DNA of 64,000 bases from Streptomyces solicavernae (GTDB lineage: Bacteria > Actinomycetota > Actinomycetes > Streptomycetales > Streptomycetaceae), in NCBI RefSeq assembly GCF_029968095.1, contig NZ_JASCIR010000030.1, forward strand, positions 1 through 64,000. Reading direction: 5' to 3'. The position numbers and the translations under genes are program-made. The notes beneath the pieces were generated by a model, which was not told the DNA's origin, searched no databases, and saw only the letters and a program-made list of their open reading frames with translations. How positions within the stretch are numbered: the first letter of the stretch is position 1; each line of letters opens with the position of its first letter. Shown here piece after piece: positions 8,080 through 14,044 of this stretch.

Positions 8080-8622
8080 ATGGTCAAGCACGTTCCCGCA
8101 GAAGCCCACGGCGACGAGCGAGGCGCCCTGCTCGCCTTCCTCGACGAGGCCCGCGGAGGCATCCGCCGCACCGTGCTCGGACTGACCGACGAGCAGGCGT
8201 CGAGCCGGCCGAGCGCGAGCGAGCTCTCCCTCGCGGGCCTGATCAAGCACGTGGCCGAGGTCGAACAGGGCTGGGTGGCCCGCGCCAAGGGCGAGGACCC
8301 GGCCGTGTCGCGCGACGAGTCCAACTGGCACGAGTGCTTCGTCCTCGTACGCGACGAGACGGTCGCCTCGCAGCTCGCCTACTGGGACCAAGTGGCCAAG
8401 GAGACCGAGGAGTTCATCCGGAACGCACCCGACCTGAACGCGACCTTCGCGCTCCCGGACGCCCCCTGGTTCCCCAAGGAGCGGGTCTCGCTGCGCTGGC
8501 TGCTGCTCCGGCTGATCAGCGAGGTGGACCGGCACGCCGGGCACGCGGACATCATCCGCGAGTCCCTGGACGGCAAGACCGCCTTCGAGCTGGTGGACGA
8601 GGCACAGAGCGGGACCGCATGA
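8080..8622 (+). CDS. DinB/DUF664-family metal-binding four-helix protein
   Basis: A 180-residue protein of the DinB superfamily. Features are the N-terminal LLAFLDEARGGIRRTVLGLTDEQA helix, the metal-ligand His in LIKHVAEVEQGWV and the paired His of EVDRHAGHADIIRE. Actinobacteria carry many DUF664 members; characterised DinB-fold enzymes are thiol-dependent, often mycothiol-dependent, transferases or isomerases, but the substrate here is unknown. The ATG at 8080 follows a weak GAGAGGCGG ribosome site. It stands alone between the ABC-ATPase remnant and padR. Confidence 0.88.
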   Translation: MVKHVPAEAHGDERGALLAFLDEARGGIRRTVLGLTDEQASSRPSASELSLAGLIKHVAEVEQGWVARAKGEDPAVSRDESNWHECFVLVRDETVASQLAYWDQVAKETEEFIRNAPDLNATFALPDAPWFPKERVSLRWLLLRLISEVDRHAGHADIIRESLDGKTAFELVDEAQSGTA

Positions 8623-8648
8623 GTCGCGGGGCAGCCCTCCGGGGTACC

Positions 8649-8666
8649 CTAGTCAAAGTTGATTAG
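8649..8666 (+). promoter_or_regulatory. Imperfect inverted repeat upstream of padR, candidate operator
   Basis: CTAGTCAA, a 2-bp spacer and TTGATTAG form an 18-bp inverted repeat with one mismatch, about 70 bp before the PadR-family gene. AT-rich TAGTCAA/TTGACTA palindromes upstream of padR genes are commonly the regulator's own site, so autorepression is inferred. It also contains the only AT-rich patch available for a promoter. Three 15-bp copies of CAGGTCGCGAACC follow at about 8675-8714. Confidence 0.45.
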
Positions 8667-8738
8667 GGCGTGACCAGGTCGCGAAACCCAGGTCGCGAAC
8701 CCAGGTCGCGAACCCGTACGAGAGGGAGGGCTGCCCCC

Positions 8739-9380
8739 ATGTCCGTCATCCGGCTCCTGGTCCTCGGCGCCGTCCGCATGCACGGCCGCGCGCACGGTTA
8801 CCAGGTGCGCAACGACCTGGAGTTCTGGGGCGCGCACGAGTGGTCGAACGCCAAGCCCGGCTCGATCTACCACGCCCTGAAGCAGATGGCGAAGCAAGGA
8901 CTGCTCAAGGCCCACGAGATCGCCCCGTCCACCGCGGGCGGCCCGCCGCGCACCGAGTACGAGATCACCGAGCAGGGCACCGAGGAGTACCTGAAGCTGC
9001 TGCGCGAGGCGCTCACCTCGTACGATCAGAAGCTGGACGTGCTCTCCGCCGGTATCGGCTTCATCGTGGACCTGCCGCGCGCGGAGGCCGTGGAGCTGCT
9101 GAAGAAGCGGGTCGAGGGGCTGCAGCAGTGGCGGACGTCCGTCACCGAGTACTACACCCCGGAGGAAGGGCCCGAACAGCTGGGCCACATCGGGGAGATC
9201 ATGAACTTCTGGGTGCACTCGGCCGACGCGGGCGCGGAGTGGACGCGCGGCCTGATCCAGCGCATCGAGGAGGGGGCGTACGTCTTCTCCGGCGAGGGCG
9301 AGCCGTTCGTGGGCGTGCTCGCCGAGGGCCAGGAGAACCCGTACGCCACCGGGGAGCACCATCCCGGCGACCAGGACTGA
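8739..9380 (+). CDS. PadR-family transcriptional regulator
   Basis: A 213-residue protein. The N-terminal winged helix (about 1-90) contains VIRLLVLGAVRMHGRAHGYQVRNDLEF, NAKPGSIYHALKQMAKQGLL and PPRTEYEITEQGTEEYLKLL, all diagnostic of PadR. A helical C-terminal dimerisation domain (PadR C-terminal / Vir-like) follows. The ATG at 8739 with GAGGGAGGG upstream is the clear start. The ligand and targets are unknown; the convergent neighbour is an aldehyde dehydrogenase. The inverted repeat at 8649-8666 may be its operator. Confidence 0.92.
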   Translation: MSVIRLLVLGAVRMHGRAHGYQVRNDLEFWGAHEWSNAKPGSIYHALKQMAKQGLLKAHEIAPSTAGGPPRTEYEITEQGTEEYLKLLREALTSYDQKLDVLSAGIGFIVDLPRAEAVELLKKRVEGLQQWRTSVTEYYTPEEGPEQLGHIGEIMNFWVHSADAGAEWTRGLIQRIEEGAYVFSGEGEPFVGVLAEGQENPYATGEHHPGDQD

Positions 9381-9402
9381 ACTCCCGCACCCGCCACGGG
9401 GG

Positions 9403-10860
9403 TCAGAGCGGGAAGCGGCTCCGGCCGTGCTGCACGGAGATCCACTTCTGGGTGGTGAACGCGTCGACCGTCGAGTCGCCGTTGAGCCGCCCGAGTCCGG
9501 ACTGCTTCTCGCCGCCGAACGCGACGTACGGCTCGTCGTGCACGGTGCCGTCGTTGACGTGGATCATGCCCGTCTCGATCCGGCGGGCGAAGCTGACGCC
9601 GCGCTCCACGTCGGCGGTGTGCACGGCGCCGCTGAGGCCGTACGGGGTGTCGTTGACGAGGCGGACCGCGTGGTCCTCGCCGTCGAAGGGGACCAGCAGG
9701 GCGACCGGGCCGAAGATCTCCTGGCGCAGGATCGGGGAGTCGTCGGGCAGGCCCGTGAGGACGGTCGGCTCGACCAGGTTGCCGATCGTGCGCCCCCGCA
9801 CCAGGGCCGTGGCGCCCTCGGCCAGGGCCTGGTCGACCAGGCCGGTGAGCGCGTCGGCCTGGAAGGCGTTGATGACCGGGCCGATCTGGGTGTCCGGGTC
9901 GCGCGGGTCACCGGCCTTCAGCGCCTTGACGCGGGCCACGAACTTGGCGGTGAACTCGGCCTCCACGGCCCGGTCCACCAGGATCCGGTTGGCGGCCATG
10001 CAGACCTGGCCCTGGTACACGTACCGGCTGAAGACCGCCGCGTCCACGGCGTAGTCCACGTCCGCGTCCTCCAGGACCACGAGCGCGCTGTTGCCGCTCA
10101 ACTCCAGGATCGCCCGCTTGAAGTGACTGGCCGTCACCGCGCCGACGTGCCTACCCACCCGGTCCGAGCCGGCGAAGGAGATCACCTTCGGCACCGGGTG
10201 CTCTATGAGCGCGTCACCGATCTCGGCGATGTCCGTCACGACGACGTTGAGCAGCCCGGGCGGAAGACCCGCGTCCTCGAAGATCTTCGCGATCAGACCG
10301 CCGCCGACCACCGGAGTGTTCTGGTTCGGCTTGACCACCACACCGTTGCCGAGCGCGAGCGCGGGCGCGACCGACTTGAGCGTGACGAGGAACGGGAAGT
10401 TGAACGGGCTGATGACGCCGACCACGCCGACCGGCAGCCGGTACACCCGGTTCTCCTTGCCGTCCGTGGTGGACGGGAAGATCCGGCCCTCGGGACGCAC
10501 GGCCAGCTCGGCGGCCTCGCGCAGGAACTCCTTGCCGAGGTGGACCTCGTACTCCGCCTTGATGCGGGTGCCGCCGAGCTCGTCGATGATCGCCTCGACG
10601 ATCTCGCCCTGCCGCTCCTCGGTGAGGCGCAGCGCCCGCTCGATGACGGCCCGGCGCGCGTACGGGCTCCGGGCGGCCCAGGGCTTCTGCTCGCGCTCGG
10701 CGGCGCGGTAGGCCTCGTCGACCTCGAAGCGGGTGGCCACGGTCACGGCGGCCAGCTTCTCGCCGTTGTACGGGTTGAAATCGATGATGTCCCACGAACC
10801 GCTGCCGGTGCGCCACTTGCCGTCGATGTACTGCCGGCCAAGGTCGGTGAAGAAGGACAT
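9403..10860 (-). CDS. NAD(P)-dependent aldehyde dehydrogenase (benzaldehyde/vanillin dehydrogenase-like)
   Basis: A 485-residue protein starting MSFFTDLGRQYIDGKW, of full family length. It has the cofactor-domain motifs PFNFPFLVTLKSVAPALALGNGVVVKP and FAGSDRVGRHVG, the general-base Glu in LELSGNSALVV and the nucleophile Cys in YQGQVCMAANRI, followed by EIFGPVALLVPF. It oxidises an aldehyde to the acid. The VGVISPFNFP and GQVCMAANR forms resemble aromatic-aldehyde dehydrogenases of actinomycetes; the exact substrate cannot be read. The upstream 26-bp repeats with TCTCATGAGA palindromes may regulate it. Confidence 0.93.
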   Translation of the reverse strand: MSFFTDLGRQYIDGKWRTGSGSWDIIDFNPYNGEKLAAVTVATRFEVDEAYRAAEREQKPWAARSPYARRAVIERALRLTEERQGEIVEAIIDELGGTRIKAEYEVHLGKEFLREAAELAVRPEGRIFPSTTDGKENRVYRLPVGVVGVISPFNFPFLVTLKSVAPALALGNGVVVKPNQNTPVVGGGLIAKIFEDAGLPPGLLNVVVTDIAEIGDALIEHPVPKVISFAGSDRVGRHVGAVTASHFKRAILELSGNSALVVLEDADVDYAVDAAVFSRYVYQGQVCMAANRILVDRAVEAEFTAKFVARVKALKAGDPRDPDTQIGPVINAFQADALTGLVDQALAEGATALVRGRTIGNLVEPTVLTGLPDDSPILRQEIFGPVALLVPFDGEDHAVRLVNDTPYGLSGAVHTADVERGVSFARRIETGMIHVNDGTVHDEPYVAFGGEKQSGLGRLNGDSTVDAFTTQKWISVQHGRSRFPL

Positions 10861-10936
10861 GCGACCCCTTACCGCGGGTTCGGGTGCGTCATCGGCATGG
10901 TCGTTGCCGACTGATGACTCGTCATCGTACTTGTGT

Positions 10937-11030
10937 TTCACGACAGTTGGGGCGGCTGTTTCTCATGAGGGTTTGATGCTGCTGTTTCTCATGAGAGTTT
11001 GAGGCGGCCGTTCTCACGAGAGCTGGAGAA
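10937..11030. repeat. About 26-bp tandem repeats duplicating the 3' end of the XRE gene
   Basis: Three to four decaying copies of TTTCTCATGAGnGTTTGAnGC... start near 10936, 10959, 10985 and 11011. The last overlaps the final codons and stop of the XRE-family gene, so the array looks like serial duplication of that gene's tail. Copies at 10961-10970 and 10987-10996 contain TCTCATGAG(G/A), the second a perfect 10-bp palindrome. The array lies between the XRE stop and the aldehyde dehydrogenase start and could act as terminator, operator or neither. Confidence 0.6.
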
Positions 11031-11907
11031 GGCCGCGGAGGAGATCCCGGGTCTCGTCCGGATTCGGGCTGTCCGACTGGAGCCGCTCCATGACCTTTTC
11101 GTACTGACCGACCTCTTCACGCTTGTCGAGGTACAGGGCGCTCGTGAGCTGTTCCAGGTATGCGATGTCGGAGAGGTCGGACTCCGGGAAGCGGAGCAGT
11201 GCGAAGGAGCCGGACTCGCCCGCGTGGCCGCCGAAGCTGAACGGCATGACCTGGAGGGTGACGTTCGGCCGCTGCGAGACCTCGATCAGATGCTCCAGCT
11301 GCCCCCGCATCACGGCCCGGTCGCCGTACGGCCTGCGCAGCGCGGCCTCGTCGAGCACACAGTGGAAGCGGGTGGCGCGCTCGGAGACGAGGACCTTCTG
11401 GCGCTCCAGGCGCAGGGCCACGCGGCGCTCGGTCTCGGCCCTGCCGAGGTTCGGGGCGCCGCGCTCGACGACCGCGCGGGCGTAGTCCTCGGTCTGCAAC
11501 AGGCCGTGCACGAACTGGACTTCGTAGACCCGGATCAGCGAAGCCGCTCCCTCCAGACCGACATAAGTCTGGAACCAGCCGGGCAGAACGTCGGAGTAAC
11601 TGTGCCACCAGCCCGCGACGTTGGCTTCCTTGGCGAGGTCGAGGAGCGGGCCGCGCTCGGCGTCCGCCGAGACGCCGTAGAGCGTGAGGAGATCCTCGAC
11701 GTCCCTGGCCTTGAAGCTCACCCGCCCCAACTCCATGCGGCTGATCTTCGATTCGGACGCCCGGATCGAGTAGCCCGCCTGCTCGCGCGTGATGCCACGT
11801 GCCTCACGCAGCCGCCGCAGCTGCGAGCCCAGCAGGATGCGTCGCACGACAGAGCCGCCCCCGGGCTCGCCCGCCTGGGGGGACCCCCATGACACTCCAG
11901 CGGTCAC
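11014..11907 (-). CDS. XRE-family regulator with DUF5753 domain (WhiJ/Scr1-like)
   Basis: About 297 residues. An N-terminal Xre helix-turn-helix (LLGSQLRRLREARGITREQAGYSIRASESKISRMELGR) is followed by the DUF5753 domain (PGWFQTYVGLEGAASLIRVYEVQFVHGLLQTEDYARAV to the C-terminus). GTG at 11907, 9 nt after GGAGGG, is the best start; an in-frame ATG lies 6 codons upstream. In Streptomyces such regulators usually sit with a DUF397 gene and an HATPase gene, as here, and several (e.g. WhiJ) affect development. It is divergent from the ATPase gene. The duplicated element in front of the ATPase and DUF397 genes is its most likely target. Confidence 0.9.
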   Translation of the reverse strand: MTAGVSWGSPQAGEPGGGSVVRRILLGSQLRRLREARGITREQAGYSIRASESKISRMELGRVSFKARDVEDLLTLYGVSADAERGPLLDLAKEANVAGWWHSYSDVLPGWFQTYVGLEGAASLIRVYEVQFVHGLLQTEDYARAVVERGAPNLGRAETERRVALRLERQKVLVSERATRFHCVLDEAALRRPYGDRAVMRGQLEHLIEVSQRPNVTLQVMPFSFGGHAGESGSFALLRFPESDLSDIAYLEQLTSALYLDKREEVGQYEKVMERLQSDSPNPDETRDLLRGLLQLS

Positions 11908-12087
11908 GTGGACAACCCTCCCCACTCTCCCCGTCGTTCGCGAACGTCTGGCCAGAGGCCGCAGTCTGCCATTAAAACGCTCCGCCCCGTACTCGATCGA
12001 TTACAGAAACAGGCCTCTCACGGAACAGCTTCAAAACCGGACGCAAGAAGAAATGACCCAGAACCGGTACGGGAACGTCCAACTCCG

Positions 12088-12138
12088 GCGCGTGCACGTG
12101 CATCTGCCCTTGCATCCGCCCTGCGCATTCGGAACGAT
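12088..12138 (+). promoter_or_regulatory. Promoter of the ATPase gene with 32-bp conserved element
   Basis: The 32-bp element at 12088-12119 (starting GCGCGTGCACGTGCATCTGC) recurs with one mismatch in front of the DUF397 gene, in the same orientation and at a similar distance. Its end supplies a TTGCAT -35 (12110-12115). A 17-bp spacer leads to AACGAT as -10 (12133-12138), about 66 bp before the ATPase ATG. The part upstream of the -35, built around the GTGCAC/CGTGCA steps, is the likely protein-binding site. Confidence 0.65.
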
Positions 12139-12203
12139 GGGCCCCGCGCACCACCGCAACATCGCTACTGGCTGACTGGCCGCGAAACCGGGGAGTGCCT
12201 CGC

Positions 12204-12707
12204 ATGGGGACGAATGGATCGACCATGGTCGAGCCGTTACGGCAGGGGCTTCCCCCCATCGACCGCTCAGCGGTGTCGAACGCGGCGTCCTGCGCGCTGC
12301 CGGCCCGCTACGAAGCGGTGCGCGCGGCCCGGCAGTTCACCCGGCGCACGCTGGGCGACTGGTCGCTCGACGAGCGCTTCGACGACGTCGCGCTGATCGT
12401 CTCGGAACTCGTCACCAACGCGCTGCGGCACGGCCTGCCCGCCGACACCCCGCGCGAGGCGGCCTCTCCGGTCCGGCTGCACCTGATGCGCTGGACGTCC
12501 CGTCTCGTGTGCGCGGTACGCGACCCCAGCGCCGAGTCCCCCGTCGCGCGGGACGACGCCGAGCTCTCGGACTTCTCCGCCGAGTCGGGGCGTGGGCTCT
12601 TCCTGGTGGAGTCGTTCGCGGACAGCTGGGGGTGGCATCCGCTGTCGGGCACGCGGGGCGGCAAGGTGGTGTGGGCGCTGTTCCGGCTGGCGCCGGACGA
12701 GCGCTGA
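12204..12707 (+). CDS. ATP-binding protein of the anti-sigma / SpoIIAB-like HATPase family
   Basis: A 167-residue GHKL-fold protein. The N-box is DDVALIVSELVTNALRHG, the G1-like region is CAVRDPSAESPV, and GRGLFLVESFADSWGWHP is the G2 equivalent. Streptomyces encodes dozens of these RsbW/SpoIIAB-like proteins, some of them anti-sigma kinases and many of unknown role. The ATG at 12204 lies 8 nt after GGGGAG. In the characteristic XRE/HATPase/DUF397 trio it may act with the XRE regulator and the DUF397 protein, and it shares a promoter element with the DUF397 gene. Confidence 0.88.
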   Translation: MGTNGSTMVEPLRQGLPPIDRSAVSNAASCALPARYEAVRAARQFTRRTLGDWSLDERFDDVALIVSELVTNALRHGLPADTPREAASPVRLHLMRWTSRLVCAVRDPSAESPVARDDAELSDFSAESGRGLFLVESFADSWGWHPLSGTRGGKVVWALFRLAPDER

Positions 12708-12711
12708 TCCA

Positions 12712-12858
12712 CCCGGCGCCACTTCGCCCGGCGCCACTTCGCCTGGCGCCGCTTCGCCCGGCGCCACCTCGCCCGGCGCCGCTCCGGGCGGCACTACGCC
12801 GTCCGGCTCCCGTCTGGTTCCGTCCGGTTCCGTCCGGTTCCGTTCGGTTCCGTTCCGG
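12712..12858. repeat. Two short tandem-repeat tracts between convergent genes
   Basis: Immediately after the ATPase stop, about five copies of a 15-bp unit (CGGCGCCACTTCGCC with small changes) run to about 12785. They are followed by about five to six copies of a CCGTCCGGTT-type 10-bp unit at about 12800-12858. No gene is visible. The GGCGCC cores can fold into hairpins and might end transcription from both sides. Confidence 0.7.
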
Positions 12859-12863
12859 GCGGA

Positions 12864-13103
12864 TCAGCCCGCTATCAGGTGGTCGAACTCCCCGTCCTTG
12901 ACGCCCAGGAGCATCGCCTCTATCTCGGCGCGCGTATAGACCAGGGCCGGGCCTTCGGGGTGGCGTGAGTTGCGTACCGCCACACTGCCGTCGGCGAGCT
13001 TCGCAAACTCCACGCAGGAGCCCTGCGAATTGCTGTGCATGCTCTTCTGCCAGGCCACACCGTCAAGCTCCGTGGCCGCCATGCCGTTGTACACGTGGTG
13101 CAC
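12864..13103 (-). CDS. DUF397-domain protein (BldB/WhiJ-partner-like family)
   Basis: A 79-residue protein with the DUF397 core WQKSMHSNSQGSCVEFAKLADGSVAVRNSRHPEGPALVYTRAEIEAML. DUF397 proteins are abundant in Streptomyces, paired with XRE-DUF5753 regulators, and are thought to work as small partners of those regulators, possibly as antitoxin-like or signalling modules; their biochemistry is unsettled. The GTG at 13103, six bases after GGGGAG, is the start. The gene converges on the ATPase gene and has the duplicated promoter element upstream. Confidence 0.9.
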   Translation of the reverse strand: MHHVYNGMAATELDGVAWQKSMHSNSQGSCVEFAKLADGSVAVRNSRHPEGPALVYTRAEIEAMLLGVKDGEFDHLIAG

Positions 13104-13159
13104 AGGTCGCTCCCCGGTGGTGCCGTGACTCGTGTCGGTCGAGCCGTCAACTGCCCCGG

Positions 13160-13210
13160 ATCATAACCCTGTTCACATGCGGATGCATGGGCAGATGCAC
13201 GTGCACGCGC
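13160..13210 (-). promoter_or_regulatory. Promoter of the DUF397 gene with the same 32-bp element
   Basis: On the minus strand, 13210-13179 repeats the ATPase promoter element with 31 of 32 bases identical. It supplies ATGCAT as -35, then 17 bp later TATGAT as -10 (13165-13160). Element-to--10 spacing is 13 bp in both promoters, and the distance to the start codon is similar (about 57 bp here against 66 bp). This conserved geometry makes coordinated control of the two genes very likely. Confidence 0.68.
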
Positions 13211-13245
13211 GGTGTTTGCCTGGTTACAGCACTGCGCGTCAATAC

Positions 13246-13431
13246 GTGTGCCCAATCGCGCCGGAATCAGTACTCGACGGAATCGGTACGCGGAGTGCCG
13301 CCGCTTCCGAACGCCTCGCCGCCCAGCGGGAACTGCGCGGCCATCTGCGCGCCTTCGGGCTGTCCCGGGTGAACCTGCGTGAGCAAGCGCACGCCGGACA
13401 TCTCCCCGGGGTGCGCAAGACGTGCTGGTAA
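13246..13431 (+). CDS. Possible small ORF, unrecognised
   Basis: The roughly 280 bp between the DUF397 promoter and the next lipoprotein holds one high-GC3 frame of about 61 codons. It starts at a GTG (VCPIAPESVLDGIGTRS) and ends ...GHLPGVRKTCW. There is no good ribosome site and no recognisable domain, though the charged ERLAAQRELRGHLRAFG stretch could be helical. It may be non-coding or a gene remnant. Nothing else is visible in the interval. Confidence 0.2.
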   Translation: MCPIAPESVLDGIGTRSAAASERLAAQRELRGHLRAFGLSRVNLREQAHAGHLPGVRKTCW

Positions 13432-13487
13432 CTTGGCCCGGCTTCGTCGACCCGACACGAACCACGAGCCGTCCAGGGGGACTTCAC

Positions 13488-14021
13488 ATGATCAAGCACG
13501 TACGCGTCTGCGCCGCCGCCGCTGCGGTTGTCGCCGCCCTCGCCCTGACCGGGTGCAGCAGCGACGACGGCGGCAAGCGGAAGGGCGGCGACGGCGCCGC
13601 GGCCGAGGACGGCGCCAAGGACACCACCACCGGCGGCGGCTCGGACGACACCGGCGACACGGGCGACTCCGGCGCCGGGACCGGTGCCGAGGGCGGCATC
13701 GACGGGCTGTGGGTCTCGGTGAACGGCGGCAAGTCCGTGGTGCTCTCCGTCCAGCAGGGCGGCAAGGTGGCGGTGCTCGGCGAGCTCGGCCAGGGCGAGA
13801 AGACCGGCGCCACCTGCGTCGGCACGGCCACTGCCACGGCGATCGACCTGAAGTGCCAGGGCGGCGGCGAGCGGGAGACCGGCAAGGTCGAGTCCGTGGA
13901 CGCCACTTCGCTGACCGTCGCCTGGGAAGGCGTCGGCGTCGACGAGTTCCGGAAGACGGACGAGGGCAAGCTGCCGGAGGGCATGCCGACGGACCTGCCG
14001 CAGGGCATCCCGCAGAGCTGA
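13488..14021 (+). CDS. Secreted lipoprotein, unknown function
   Basis: A 177-residue protein with a clear lipoprotein signal: MIKHVRVCAAAAAVVAALALTGCSS, lipobox LTGC. A Gly/Asp/Thr-rich linker (about 25-70) precedes a beta-rich C-terminal domain of about 100 residues (GLWVSVNGGKSVVLSVQQGGKVAVLGELGQGEKTGATCVG, then SLTVAWEG). The mature part looks like a small extracellular beta-barrel or binding domain; I do not recognise a family. The ATG at 13488 follows CCAGGGGG. It converges on the FUSC gene 23 bp away. Confidence 0.85.
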   Translation: MIKHVRVCAAAAAVVAALALTGCSSDDGGKRKGGDGAAAEDGAKDTTTGGGSDDTGDTGDSGAGTGAEGGIDGLWVSVNGGKSVVLSVQQGGKVAVLGELGQGEKTGATCVGTATATAIDLKCQGGGERETGKVESVDATSLTVAWEGVGVDEFRKTDEGKLPEGMPTDLPQGIPQS

Positions 14022-14044
14022 ACCCACCGCCCCGCAAGGGTCGT

